64,000 nt of DNA, taken from assembly GCF_910592395.1 (NCBI RefSeq), contig NC_088321.1, forward strand, positions 5,704,001 through 5,768,000. Direction: 5' to 3'. Made by a program: the position numbers and the translations under genes. Within the stretch, counting starts at the first letter, position 1; every line of letters begins with the position of its first letter. The notes beneath the pieces were generated by a model. The model was not told the DNA's origin and did not search any database. It worked only from the letters and a program-made list of their open reading frames with translations. This document shows, piece by piece, positions 50,354 to 61,446 of this stretch. Origin of the DNA: Lineus longissimus (Eukaryota; Nemertea; Pilidiophora; Heteronemertea; Lineidae).

Positions 50354-50887
50354 CTAGAATAACAATGACATGCTAGAAGTAGAAGAATGGATCAGCTTTA
50401 AAAATAGATTACTAACACGGGGTATTTATATAGGGCTCTATTACTCATCAGGTGAGTATGCTGCTTTCAATGAGTGCATTGCCAGGTGGCTCTTTAGGAA
50501 AGAAGTATGCAAGTGATTCTGTTCTTTCAATCCTCCACAACCTGGTTCAACATTGATCATGGTTGAGGCAACTGTCACAAAGATACTACCATATAGTGGT
50601 TGCATCTGACGGTGGCCAGTGGAACCAGGCTGAGACTGGTCCAGCGACCGGGAAATCAATGAAAACTAGCAGTGGCGGAATAAGAAAAGACTGGCGTTTG
50701 AATGTAGCCACTGCTTAAAGGAGTGTAGGTAAGCTTAGGCTTAGGCTTTTATTCACTAGGCCAAGGGTAGTTCTCTGCCAATCCCGACTTACCCTAAATC
50801 AACATCTGTGCCAAGAATGCATACAGAGGGCTTTTTTATAGACATCATACATAAAGAGACTGAGATCAACAAATGAAATAAACTTAC

Positions 50888-51049
50888 TGAAGACAATTGG
50901 CGATCATCATCATCTTTTATGTGCAGTGTGGTGTTTGATGTTCTCCCAACCTCCTTCAGGGAGAGTTGATCCCGCTTCAGCTTTTCGCCAGCTAACATAA
51001 GTTCACAGCCCTGAACCTTGCTCGTTCCCTCAACAAAATAGAACAAGCT
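50888..51049 (-). CDS. Exon with second half of a UBX-like domain
   Basis: 162 bp between the acceptor TCTTTTCAG and the donor GTAAGT, phase 0 at both ends. Encodes SLFYFVEG...LMLAGEKL...SLKEVGRTSNTTLHI, the C-terminal half of a UBX/ubiquitin-like fold in which the FVEG-type turn and the final beta-strand are recognisable. Confidence 0.75.
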
Positions 51050-51422
51050 CTGAAAAGAGAAAATGTACCCATAAATGGCGAGGCAGACGCAGAACACACA
51101 GTGCTGCAAGTGATGATGACTGTGCATTTCTGTAGACCCAGGTGAAAGTTCCCGTTTCAAACATGATTTTACCAATATGGTTGACGCTGAGATAGTCAGG
51201 CCTTCTGGTGAGGAAATACAAATTGAAATATCTCATCCATTTTCTCATTCAGGATATCAATTCATTCATTCAGGGCTGTGCACACCACAAACACACACAA
51301 ATGAAGTTTTTGGCAACAAAGTTATTGAATGACACTCGTGGTAAGTTCCACCTCTTTTTTATCCACTATCAAGAAGCAACATGGCTGGGTTCTGAGAGAC
51401 GAGAGAGAAAGTTGTCACATAC

Positions 51423-51545
51423 CAGGACAGTATCCGTTTCCCGGAATCGCCTCATTAAATTCGTTTCAGGGCACACAAATTTCACCTGGATACATCCCTC
51501 CTCATCTGGTTCTGGGCCCAGTTCTGCAAGCCTCTTTTCTGTCAG
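51423..51545 (-). CDS. Exon with first half of a UBX-like domain
   Basis: 123 bp, donor GTATGT, acceptor GTGCTTCAG; phase 0 at both ends. Encodes LTEKRLAELGPEPDEEG and then IQVKFVCPETNLMRRFRETDTV, the first strands of a UBX-like domain that continues in the next exon. UBX domains usually bind the AAA ATPase p97; that role here is inference from the fold. Confidence 0.75.
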
Positions 51546-51553
51546 CTGAAGCA

Positions 51554-52277
51554 CTAGAAAACAACTCTTGAGATTTAAATCAAACAATACTCTTTCTGAT
51601 CCAGGTGCTAACTGTGGAGTGAGGACAAGAGTTCAAATGAAAAGTTGGTTAATCACTTCTCTGAATATAATGCAATATCTGAATGACCCCAAAAAATGGT
51701 TTCTCATTGACAAATCCATGTCGTTCTCCAACAAGGACTTTACCAAGCCAGTCAACTGGATCAAACAGGGGGTTAAACTTGGCCGAACTAGCTGTCGATA
51801 CCTATCAATCGGTGTGAAGTACACCAGTTTTAAGTTCTAGTGTCTGTGAAATTCTAAATAATTGATTACTGATTTCCAGATTCCATCTTTACTGATTTCA
51901 GGCTTGCATTGGTCGCGTCCTCTTCTAACCTTCACATAAGCAAGCGGTCGATAGCATTTTCAACGTGTACACATTTGGAGGAGCGTTGGTTCAGATTCTG
52001 AGGAGTCACACTAGACCAGCCAATCATATCACGATATCTGTTACAATGTACCATGACCTGCCAATCAAACCATGATCAAACCGAGCGGCGGCAAAATTCT
52101 TTTGAAGTCTGACCCCGTTTTCTCTTTGATTGTTATTATCGTGCTTTTGAAGTCTCAGTCAGCGTCTTCTGATTGGTCGCAAACAATTCAGCGCAAAGAT
52201 TGGACGGGCTCAGCGATTGGTCCTGTCAGAACGTAGTGAGGAGTAAGCAAACGTAGAATTATGTGAGGAGTTAGGCA
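51554..52277. other. Intron sequence with no recognised feature
   Basis: Between a UBX exon and the LINE. A plus-strand frame at 51568-51840 has no domain. Confidence 0.4.
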
Positions 52278-53975
52278 GAATGTATGTGCGTATGTGCGTA
52301 TGTATGTATGTTTTTACCACATTTAAATTTAAGCGCCCTTTTCAGATTAAATCCGTTCAAAGGCGCTTTTACAATATTTATAACAAAATTACAATCGAAA
52401 AAAGATGGGTCTTGAGCATCGTTTTAAATGATGCAAGGCTCTTTGCCTGCCGGACCTCAAAAGGGAGCCCATTCCACAAAACAGCTGCGGAGAATGAGAA
52501 GCAGCACTCCCCATATTTGCTCCGGGCCCTTGGAAGTACTAGTCTATTGTCATCAGCCGACCGAAGGTCTCTTCCTGGCCTATAGATATTGACCAGGCTT
52601 GACAAGTAGCCAGGCGCTATTCCATGCACACATTTGAAAACGTGCATGAGGATTTTATAGTTCACCCTCTGCTCAACCGGCAACCAGTGGAGCTCACGTA
52701 GTACAGGGGAGATGTGGTCTCGACGCTTGGTGCACGTGATGATGCGGGCCGCCACGTTCTGCACCCTCTGCAACTTGTTCATAAGGTCTTTTGAAATGCC
52801 ATAGAGCAGTGAATTGCAGTAATCCAGCCTTGATGTGACTAGGCCGCACACTAGTGAACGGGTTGCAGAAGTGTTGAGATACTGACGAATCAGTCCAATA
52901 TTCCTTAGTTGGGCGTAGGCCGACCTACAGACAGCATTCACCTGTGCTTCCATGTTCATTTTCTTGTCAAACATCACCCCCAAATTTCTTACGCATGCCA
53001 CAGAGTCCATGATAGAGTCACCAACATTCACCGAAACGTGATCCAGGGTCTTGGAACAATGAGTGGATGCAAAGAGTGCCACCTCCGTCTTGTTGTCGTT
53101 CTTTTTCAGCATGTTCTCCTTCAACCAGGAACCATTGTCAGTAATGCATAAGTCAAGACAGTCAAGTGTAACTTCCTGTGCTTGTGGGATCCCCGGATTA
53201 AAAGAGTGATAAAGCTGTGCATCGTCTGCATAAAAAAGATGACCTGGGCCATGGTTTCTTGTTATGTTGCCGAGTGGTTTTGTGTACATGAAGTACATTT
53301 TTGGGCCCAACACCGACCCCTGCGGAACACCATATTTTAAGAGAACGGACGTAGATCTTTGACGATCAATAACGACAGTCTGATACCTGTCATCAAGATA
53401 TGATGCAATCCAGGCAAGAGCAGAGCCAGTGATGCCAAATAACTGTTCAAACCTTTTTTAGAAGGATCTTATGGTCAATGGTATCGAAGGCTGCAGAGAG
53501 GTCGATCATGACAAGCACTGTCACATCACCCCTGTCCAAACTACCAAGGATGTCGCTCTGAACCCTTAGTAGAGCGGTCTCTGTTGAGTGACATCTTCGG
53601 TAGGCGGACTGCATTTCTTCATGCAGCGAGTTGGACAGGAGGTGATGTTCGAGGCGGACATCAACGACCTTCTCCACAACCTTCGACACTAAGGGTAGGT
53701 TTGACACAGGGCGGTAGTTTTTGAGAATGTCAGAGTCCAGACTTGGCTTCTTTAGTAGAGGCCGAATGAGCGCAGATTTAAAAGCGCGGGGAACACAGCT
53801 AGCTTTTAGCGATGCATTTATTATGGCAGTCAGTATTGGAAGCAGTTCATCAATGCAGAGTTTAAGAAGCCATGTTGCAACTGGATCCAGTTCACAGGAT
53901 TTCGAGGGGGATTTCATCACAATCCTTCTGACCTCCTCCTCTGTGGCTGGTGGCAAATTCATACAGCATTACTAA
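52278..53975 (-). mobile_element. 5'-truncated CR1/L2-type LINE
   Basis: A minus-strand non-LTR retrotransposon copy in an intron of the HECT-like gene, in the same orientation as the gene. It has reverse transcriptase coding sequence, a short 3' untranslated region and a microsatellite tail of ACATACGC-type repeats (52278-52310). The 5' end is truncated before the reverse transcriptase, as is usual for LINE copies. Confidence 0.8.
52378..53962 (-). pseudogene. LINE reverse transcriptase, frameshifted
   Basis: Two frames make up one reverse transcriptase. 53962-53447 encodes the N-terminal part (SCELDPVATWLLKLC, KNYRPVSNLPLVSKVVEK, QSAYRRCHSTETALL, VLVMIDLSAAFDTIDH). After a short A run near 53459 the frame changes, and the remainder includes VPQGSVLGP, the catalytic FYADDAQLYHSF, and the C-terminal LVTSRLDYCNSLLYGI and LHWLPVEQRVNYKI motifs typical of CR1/jockey-type LINEs. 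One single-base shift breaks the frame. Confidence 0.85.
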
Positions 53976-54254
53976 CCTGACTTAGTTCTTCTCCTTGCCC
54001 TCCTTTCAGTGTGTGCAATCTGGAGGTTTAGGCGAGCAATCCTTCTTCAATTGGCCTGAAATTGAACATTTCATAGGGTCAAGAAACTGTGTGGAATAAT
54101 AGAAATGAAACAACACTGGAAAATAATCGCTCGCATATTTCGACCAATTCAATTAGGTCCAATCGCCAACGTTCTTGTCTAATGCAGATATTGGAGGCAG
54201 AGAGACCCCCCCCCCCTCTCTACGGGCTGAATCTCTGCAGAGTACATTGCTTGC

Positions 54255-54512
54255 CTGAAGTTCCTTAGAAACAATTTTCTGATTTGTCACCATACTGAAT
54301 ATCAGACCAATGCCACTTTTAAAGGAACCTTCCTCATTAACAATGCCACAACGCTCCGACAACAATAGCTGGTAGAGCATTTTGGGTATAGAGGGGTAAT
54401 AGCTGATAATCATGGATTTGCATCTTATCTTTTCACCATCTACAATCATACTTTCCATATATTCCATATCTTGAATAACACGAATGTTTTCTGTTGCTGT
54501 TCTTGGATGGTG
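54255..54512 (-). CDS. Internal exon of the HECT-like gene
   Basis: 258 bp from the acceptor TTGCCTTGCAG to a GC-type donor (CTTCAG followed by GCAAGC); phase 0 at both ends, so it joins in frame to neighbours. Encodes HHPRTATENIRVIQDMEYME...KMLYQLLLSERCGIV...GIGLIFSM. I do not recognise the domain. Confidence 0.65.
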
Positions 54513-54654
54513 CTGCAAGGCAAGAAACACGTCTCATCAGAGAAATGTTAAACATTATTCAAGTGTTAGTGTTCAGTTCACTCTGTCTGAGTAAACGAAA
54601 CAATAACAGTCATCTTACAAATTGTCTCATCAAGATCACCTCAAGCACATCCTT

Positions 54655-54880
54655 TAAAGCTGACCTGCATGCTTTCTCAGTGACAAATTGGCCAGAATAA
54701 AAACACCAACAGGTACTTCCTTGACCTTTGGCCCCTGGTGGCCAGAAGGTGAATCATATGAGGTCATTTTCCGTGTCTGAGTAGCGGTCACCAAGGAATG
54801 TGTATGTGTACCAAGTTTCACGTCAATTGCTTCAGCGGAAATGAAACATGCCACCCATGCCTAACGTTGACGGACGACAT
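54655..54880. repeat. Fragment of a dispersed repeat
   Basis: Similar in wording and order to the element at 60239-61372: TTGACCTTTGGCCCCTGGTGGCC, GTGTACCAAGTTTCA, and a closing run that matches AACGTGCCA. A partial copy of the same family. Confidence 0.55.
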
Positions 54881-54947
54881 TATTTATAGTGTGTCATTGT
54901 AAAGGCTCACAGGTGGGCCAAAAAATGAGGTATTCTCAATTCCATAC

Positions 54948-55016
54948 CTGTTCAGCTATCACAACAGTGTCATCCATCTCTATGTCTGGGCCACCGGCAA
55001 AATCTCTCATCTCCGG
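54948..55016 (-). CDS. Short exon of the HECT-like gene
   Basis: 69 bp, acceptor CTGTTTCAG, donor GTATGG, phase 0 at both ends. Encodes an acidic 23-residue segment (PEMRDFAGGPDIEMDDTV...). Confidence 0.65.
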
Positions 55017-55217
55017 CTGAAACAGAGATTTATGCCAAATTTATTTGCTACTGTGCAAAGTCTGCCAGGAAGAAAATGAATCATAGCATCCTGTCAGTGT
55101 CATAGAATGATCGGATAGAATTATTTAACTTGAACATGTTGAAGATACTGCATGCTTCAGAGATTATCATCAGTAATCAGGATATACACAATACATGTAT
55201 CATACAATGATACATAG

Positions 55218-55337
55218 ATACTGTGTCTGCGGGTTTTAGCCGGTTTCGGGTCGCCGGTACAAAAGACCTGTTTTACCTGTAATAGGCCTATGTAAAGTGA
55301 CATACCGAGCACCGCCTAAAACCCACGGACACAGTAT
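55218..55337. repeat. 120-bp long hairpin
   Basis: Arms 55218-55239 and 55316-55337 (ATACTGTGTCTGCGGGTTTT against its near complement), with further pairing inside. It holds an AAAAGACCTGT motif like the centre of the hairpin at 41839-41966, but the arms are unrelated. Lies in an intron. Confidence 0.6.
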
Positions 55338-55727
55338 GTTGGTAATGTGACCTAAGGACATCCTAAAATCTATTTCAAAATGATTTAAATTGAAATGGTC
55401 CATAGATCATGGGCTTACCTGTGGACCAACTAAATGAAGAGAACAAGACCAACAGACAGTGTTAATATTGACTCATATATTATTATTGCCTACCATAGCC
55501 ATCTCAACTAGCAAAGGTGAGGTTCTCATACATGAAGTACATCAGCACATCCATTGTATGTAATACTATGCATCAGAAACAACCTGGTGAGTCATGGTCA
55601 ATAGAACTGAGATTTACGCCTGTAACCAGGTTGGGGACTGATAGTGATACATAGTACTGGTGCTGAAGAAAACCCCCGCTGCACATGTGGTGCTACTTCA
55701 GATCATATTCAGTACACTTATACTCAC

Positions 55728-55889
55728 CACTACTTCGCCTCCAGCTGGCGTGCTAGCAGCAAGGTCCATGGTTGAACTATTAGTATCAGTGAAGAGGGAG
55801 CTTGCTTGACGTCTAGATCTAGATGTCTGACCAGAAGTCGTAGCAGTGGGGATAGAGCTTTCCTGGCGACTAGATGCCCGAGTGGACAC
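55728..55889 (-). CDS. Ser/Thr-rich exon of the HECT-like gene
   Basis: 162 bp, acceptor ATATTTCAG, donor GTGAGT, phase 0. Encodes a disordered segment rich in Ser, Thr and Arg (VSTRASSRQESSIPTATTSG...). Confidence 0.65.
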
Positions 55890-56081
55890 CTGAAATATGT
55901 TTAAAAGAAAGAATAATCAGCAAAAAGCATTGTTACAAGTACTGCTCAATGCTGATAGGCCAAGGAAATGTGGCACATGAGGGTATAGAAATTCCAGCAG
56001 TGCTACTGCATACAGTGAGTACTCATTTGACTTCAAAATCTTCACTCAGTTTTTCTAACCAGGTGTGCTCATCCCACTTAC

Positions 56082-56160
56082 CTCAGAATCAGGTGCATCA
56101 ACATCTCCACCAAGATCAGGAAGGAAATCGTCTACCGGTAATTCAGGCCCACTACGTGTC
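56082..56160 (-). CDS. Exon of the HECT-like gene
   Basis: 79 bp, acceptor TATTTTAAG, donor GTAAGT. It completes a split codon from the upstream exon and ends in phase 0; encodes TRSGPELPVDDFLPDLGGDV, acidic and probably disordered. Confidence 0.65.
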
Positions 56161-56682
56161 CTTAAAATACAAAAACAAAGTTATTGTTAAAATCAACAAA
56201 TTATTGGAAATCAACAATGAAGTTCATGGTTTGAAGCCGCCAAAATCTGTGATCATCATTTTGCAAGGATTGTTGTAATCTTATAAGTACTGAACTCATA
56301 AAGCAGTATACAATGGGTGAGGTGAAGTGTTGGAGTTGAGAAAGTGTAAGGTGTTGGTGCTACACCTACCTTCACCATGGTAACACCATCACTACACCAA
56401 CACTTGACATTCCTGATAATCTTGCTGCAGTGTAGTCATGAACAACACTGCCCCACCATGGCCAAAGGAAGTACTAGTAACTGACATTTATTACTTTTCG
56501 AGAAAATGAGGAAAAACATAAACAGCCTGTGCTTTTGAATGTAATGACAAACCTCCCTGATAAGCCTGGTAAGCTTAGCTCAGTTTGACCTAGATTGACC
56601 TAGATTGTCAGTTACTTCTTTTGCCATGGTGGGGCAGAACAGCTTTCTGGCCTGATAATTGCATAACCATAGTTTAACTTAC

Positions 56683-56793
56683 TTGTAATGGTGCTTCAAT
56701 TCTGGTATCACTTCTTGATCTTCGACTTCGATGAAGTTGAAGTCGGATGCGAGGTCGTGATTGGGGACGAGGTCTTTCAGATGCAGCCTGCCT
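56683..56793 (-). CDS. Exon of the HECT-like gene
   Basis: 111 bp between the acceptor CATTGTAG and the donor GTAAGT, with one leading and two trailing split-codon bases that match its neighbours. Encodes GRLHLKDLVPNHDLASDFNF and EVEDQEVIPELKHHY. Confidence 0.6.
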
Positions 56794-57741
56794 CTACAAT
56801 GACGAAGAAATTGCTCAAAAGATGTTCAATCAGGAATTTGTTTCACCCCTAGCCTCATTCTATTGTACTCTTACAATGTTCAAATGTAGTGATGATAGTG
56901 GACATATTGTGATGTGAAATTTTAGGGAGAAAATGAAACGGTGACCTTGACTAGATCTTCAGACATTTTCAGAAGTGTTCACTTCAGGAAAAATGTGTAG
57001 TCCTAAAAAGAGTACAAATTCGGCTCAAATACAATTGTTTCCAAATTCTAGAGATTCCAGACTTGGCAATGCAGATATAACATATTTCCCAACAGTTCAA
57101 AAAATACAGTGTAGGTAATATGTCAAGGGATAGAAAACAAAAGTTCCAAAATGCAGGCGAATCTATCACTCCTCTGGTCCCAAAAAAGTCTTCTCCTCTC
57201 AAGTTAGTTACCAAATATTCAATCAAAATGCAGGGGAATCTATCACTCCTCTGGTCCCAAAAAAGTCTTCTCCTCTCAAGTTAGTTACCAAATTTTCAAT
57301 CAAATTCGAAGTGCAGGTGTAGTAAAATGACAAATGCGGCACCTTCAAAAAGAAGAGTAGTAGCCTACCTGATTATGACTAATATCAGGTAAGTTTTCAC
57401 CTGCTTCCTCCTCCTCGACAGTTTCCTGAAGAAAAATATCTCTGGTTACACTATGAAGACTTCAAGACCACTAGAGGCCCTAAATGACAATCAGCCAATC
57501 ACCACGCAGAGATGTTGCGAATGTTCTCATTAGCCAACCACCACCTCAAGAAGAAAGACATTTATGTATTGGAATCATACTGACAGATCAATGACCTTTA
57601 CAAACTAAGATTAAGTAACATTTTGGACAGCCAGTGTAGATATTAAGATAGGCTTAAAGAAACATTGTTTTTTTGGGATAGTCGAGTCGGCACAACTATT
57701 CGTGAAATGCATAAGTTTAATGCATGCCTGAAAATACTTAC
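56794..57741. other. Intron with a 76-bp tandem duplication
   Basis: Contains a tandem duplication (about 57151-57230 and 57228-57307; both copies carry ATCTATCACTCCTCTGGTCC). A 57-bp open segment at 57368-57428, flanked by TTCTTCAG and GTAGGC, could be a small Glu-rich exon, but its phase does not fit the neighbours. Confidence 0.45.
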
Positions 57742-57866
57742 ACTCTGACAGATGTAAGTTCATCCTTCTTGAATTTTGTGAGGAGAACAGCAAATCGATC
57801 GACAATGCCTCTTTCAGTTGCATCCTTTTTTTCTTGTCCCTCCCCGGTGAAATAAAAATTAAAGTT
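57742..57866 (-). CDS. Possible upstream exon of the HECT-like gene
   Basis: Ends at a strong donor GTAAGT with two leftover bases, matching the next exon's phase. The start is uncertain; I propose the acceptor GTGCTTCAG at 57867. Encodes NFNFYFTGEGQEKKDATERG and DRFAVLLTKFKKDEL. Domain not recognised. Confidence 0.4.
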
Positions 57867-57953
57867 CTGAAGCACTTCTTTCCACTTTGACGGTTCAGAG
57901 AAAGGGTTGATGGCTATCCATCCATGGAGCCCATGGATGGATAGTTCATGATT

Positions 57954-58303
57954 AAAGCTTTCAATGATCACTTTTTTGCAGTACCATTTGTAAACCAGTT
58001 GACATGACCATTGATTCAAATGCTCTCAATGAGCACTTTCTGATGGTACCATTTGTAAACCTACTGACATGACCATTCTTTGGAAAGCTCTCAATGAGCA
58101 CTTTCTTATGGTACCATTTGTAAACCTATTGACATGACCATTCATTGGAAAGTTCTCAATGAGCACTTTCTGATGGTACCATTTGTAAACCTATTGACAT
58201 GACCATATACTGGAAAGCTCTTAATGAGCCCTTTCTTATGGTACCATTTCTAAACCTACTGACATGACTATTCATTGGAAAGCTCTCAATGAGCACTTTC
58301 TAT
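57954..58303. repeat. 63-bp tandem repeat
   Basis: About five and a half copies of a unit holding CTCTCAATGAGCACTTTCT, GGTACCATTTGTAAACCTA and GACATGACCATT. It lies in an intron next to the kinase exon. Confidence 0.85.
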
Positions 58304-58315
58304 TTAGAGACTCAC

Positions 58316-58459
58316 CATTTCGGGGCTGATATATAATAAGGCGTTCCCAGCACTGTATTCGCTCCTTTATCAGCAGTTGACATTATCTTTGAGATTCCAA
58401 AGTCGCCAACTTTAACAACGCCCTCTTTTGTCAGGAAGATGTTGGCCGTTTTCATATCC
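58316..58459 (-). pseudogene. NEK-like kinase exon with a 2-base insertion
   Basis: Acceptor TTTCTCCAG, donor GTGAGT after the usual end of this exon. Encodes the catalytic-loop lysine and activation segment of a NIMA-related kinase: [32 protein letters not shown]. Just after GTPYY a TA-repeat stretch (58330-58337) carries two extra bases, so the following S-P-E-M is out of frame and the donor phase is lost. The upstream exon (59899-60018) joins it correctly to give the HRD motif. I found no exons for the kinase C-lobe downstream. Either the gene is decayed or the two bases are an assembly error. Confidence 0.75.
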
Positions 58460-59898
58460 CTGGAGAAATTATCAAAATCATTTTTTTTGTTAGGAGAAGT
58501 TACTCAAGAAAATGCAGACCGACACTAACGAAATCTACAACTTTCCTGAAAAGAAGGTCATAACGTCTATCAATCCCTTGGGCCTAAAAGCATCTAATAC
58601 AAACTGTGTGGGCTTTGGCCATGCATGCACAACTATTAAAGACATTAACCCATTCTCCCACATGCAGCAGAGACGCAAGAGCAAAAGGGCCTGGGTTTGA
58701 TCCCGAGGAGCACCCAGGATTGTATTTCTGGATGAACCGGCGTGGCTTTCGAGGAACGTAAATTCCTGGCTCTTCACAGTCCATCGAATGAGATGTTAAA
58801 CCGAGGTTCCTTGTAGGGCAGGCTAAAGACCCCACCAAGTGAGAAACATGAGCAGCTTGCGTGGACTCTACCTCTGGCCGAAGTCGGATTCACTAGGCCA
58901 ATAACCCAATTGGTGCATAATCGTAGTGGCACGCATAAACGCTCATCCTGCCTCGGAGGAGGAATACTCCCTGGAGAAAATCACCTCCAAGGGCAGAGTG
59001 AATGCTGAAGAAGAAGAAGAAGGGACAACACTCGACCGCCGATAGGGAGATTGGTGTTTTTCTGGTGTATTACGCTGGCAAAAATGCCCAGTAAGGTGGC
59101 ACTGTCTTAACCTTGTTGGTCCGACACATTCAAAACAGTCAGGGAGGACACTAAATGTGGCCCACCACGGCAAAATGGGTCGCATGTCTCACAGAAGATG
59201 AGCCTAAAATGACACATAAGAGTCACGTCCACTACATAAAACGCCAGTGTTGGTCCGGAGTTTTTGCGCTTACACCTGTTAATTTTCCCCTGGAAAACGC
59301 CAGTGCTAGAAAACGCCGGTGTTTTCTTGTCACGGCGATGGATTCAGGGCTAAATGGGGGCTAATTTAAGCACGGCGTTTTATACATAGTGTAATCACAA
59401 AAACGCCGGCGTTAGTAAGTTTCTACACTCGGCAGGCGGCGTGGTTACCACTGCGCATTTTGTGTCGGTCAATCGCGACTCCAACAATAACAAAAAATCG
59501 GAGAGTTCTACAGGAATTTCATATAGACCACGCCATCTGTCGCCGTGTTCAATAACTGCTTCCATGTAGTGGAAGTCCTCGCCGTGTCTTCTCCGGGCTT
59601 TTTCTGGTTCGGAGTATCCCCGGGGTTTAAAAATGCCGGGATTTTCCATGTAGTGGACGTACTACTATTATAGAAGAAATCGATTTCACATTAGGCAGAC
59701 AATAGTGAAATGAACAACCAGTCAGTCTCAACCTGTCAAGCTTGAAGCGACATGCGACTCATTTTGCTGTGGTGGGTCACAAATACTAAAATAGATCACA
59801 GATACACTGGCAAAATTTGGCAAGTAAAATTCATATAAATTTTATATAAAATTCGACTTCTCTAAATTTGATATATAGAAAACTTTGCAGAGACTAAC
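58460..59898. other. Kinase intron with a tRNA-type SINE
   Basis: Around 58620-58860 is a SINE-like repeat with a B-box-like GGTTTGATCCC and the phrase GTTAAACCGAGGTTCC, common in tRNA-derived SINEs. The remainder includes sequence with ACGCCGGCG-type motifs (59230-59640), not recognised. Confidence 0.45.
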
Positions 59899-60018
59899 CT
59901 GTGTAGTATGTTATGTTCGTGAATGTGACGAATGGCTGCCACCATCTGTTGGAAGATTTCTAGTATTTCTTTCTCGTCCAGTGGAGCGTCCCTATGAGAG
60001 AGGTATTGAGCTAGCGTC
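59899..60018 (-). CDS. NEK-like kinase exon, helices D-E to HRD
   Basis: 120 bp between the acceptor TTTTTCCAG and the donor GTTAGT. Encodes TLAQYLSHRDAPLDEKEILE and QMVAAIRHIHEHNILHR, the segment from the hinge to the HRD catalytic motif of NIMA-related kinases; the Asp of HRD is provided by the next exon in the correct phase. The first half of this exon with its acceptor is the source of the tandem repeats at 60019-60238, 61373-61446 and 62326-62943. Confidence 0.8.
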
Positions 60019-60238
60019 CTGGAAAAAGGAATCGAGGAAAATAAAAAATTGCAACTTTTCACATGTGCAGAGGATTTCCTTCTCGTCCAGTGGAGCGTCC
60101 CTATGAGAGAGGTATTGAGCTAGCGTCCTGGAAAAAGGAATCTAGGAAATTAAAAAATTGCAACTTTTTACATGAGCATAGGATTTCCTTTTCGTCCAGT
60201 GGAGCGTCCCTATGAGAGAGGTATTGAGATAGCGTCCT
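60019..60238. repeat. Exon-derived tandem repeat, block 1
   Basis: Two further copies of the intron end, acceptor and first ~55 bases of the kinase exon, with a period of about 108-110 bp. The last copy is interrupted at 60239 by a dispersed repeat. Confidence 0.8.
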
Positions 60239-61290
60239 GATATGAAATGGCCAGGGCCATTGTGCTCACCTCATGTGGAGGAAAGATGGATAAAGAGCAT
60301 GGTATTGTGTCATGTAGTGTTAGGTTTGATGTAGGTCCAAGCAATTACAATTTCCCCAAAATGGCCAATTTACAGTACATTCGACCTCTGTGACCTTGAA
60401 AAGTAGGTCAAATCAAAGAAGACCCGGGTGACACATTGAATGGTTGTTAGAATTAGATGTACCTATGATATAAAATTGGTGCCAATCGGGCAAGTCATTA
60501 CTAGGAATAATGGCATTTTGAAGAATTTAGGATTTGGCCCCCTCCCTGGAGGCCAAATGGCAAATCAGATCGCACCAAACTTCGGTACCTGAGATCACCT
60601 GACCAAGGGGTACATGTGTACTTAATTTGTGATCAATAGTCATTGCAGTTAAGAAACGTGCCATAGTTACGGTCTGACAGCGAATTTACGCCATTTGACC
60701 TCTGTGACCTTGACAAGAAGGTCAAATTAAAAACCTGTGTGACATATACTGTATGGTGGTTAGATGTACCCATGATATCAAATTGGTGGCAATCGGGCAA
60801 GAAGTTAAGGAATAATCACATTTTTAAGGTTTTTGGATTTTGCCCCCTGGTGGTCAAGTGGTGAATCATATTGGACCAAACTTCAGTCCCTGAGATCACC
60901 TGACTAAGGGGTAAATGTGTACCAAATTTGGTATCAATAGTCATTGCAGTTTAGAAACGTGCCATCGTTACATCCTAACGGCCAATTTACACCATTTGAC
61001 CTCTGTGACCTTGAAAAGGAGGTCAAATCAAAAACCCGGAGGATGTATGATGCACCTTTGCTAGAAGTACCTACCATATTTTTTTCAAAATTTCTCGACT
61101 ACTATTAAGGGAGATATTGCATATTTTCACTTTTAACGTTTGGCCCCCTGGTGGCCAAACCATGAAACGAATCGGACCGAAACTTGGTCTCCAAGGTGTC
61201 ATTACATAAGGGTACATGTGTACCAAGTTTCAACTCAATAGCTCTAACAGTTACGAAACGTGCCCTGCTAACGGACGACGGACGACGACG

Positions 61291-61322
<32 letters not shown>

Positions 61323-61372
61323 ACGACGGACCCACGGTATGGGATAAGCTCACCTCTGCTAAGAGGTGAGCT
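60239..61372. repeat. Dispersed repeat with GCTCACCT/AGGTGAGC ends
   Basis: About 1.1 kb inserted in the tandem array. It starts near GGCCATTGTGCTCACCTC and ends GCTCACCTCTGCTAAGAGGTGAGCTAA, with internal repeated units (TTTGACCTCTGTGACCTTG, TGGCCCCCTGGTGGCCAA, AACGTGCC...) and a GAC/GGAC microsatellite at 61274-61332. Elements of this wording are abundant in marine invertebrate genomes (recollection). Confidence 0.6.
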
Positions 61373-61446
61373 AAAAAGGAATCGAGGAAAATAAAAAATT
61401 GCAACTTTTTACATGAGCATAGGATTTCCTTCTCGTCCAGTGGAGC
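61373..61446. repeat. Exon-derived tandem repeat, block 2
   Basis: A partial copy of the same unit, resuming after the dispersed repeat and ending at CCAGTGGAGC. Confidence 0.75.

Noticed and set aside
57368-57428. Glu-rich exon candidate in the HECT-like gene
   Set aside because: Good splice-like borders but its phase does not match the exons on either side; left as unsupported.
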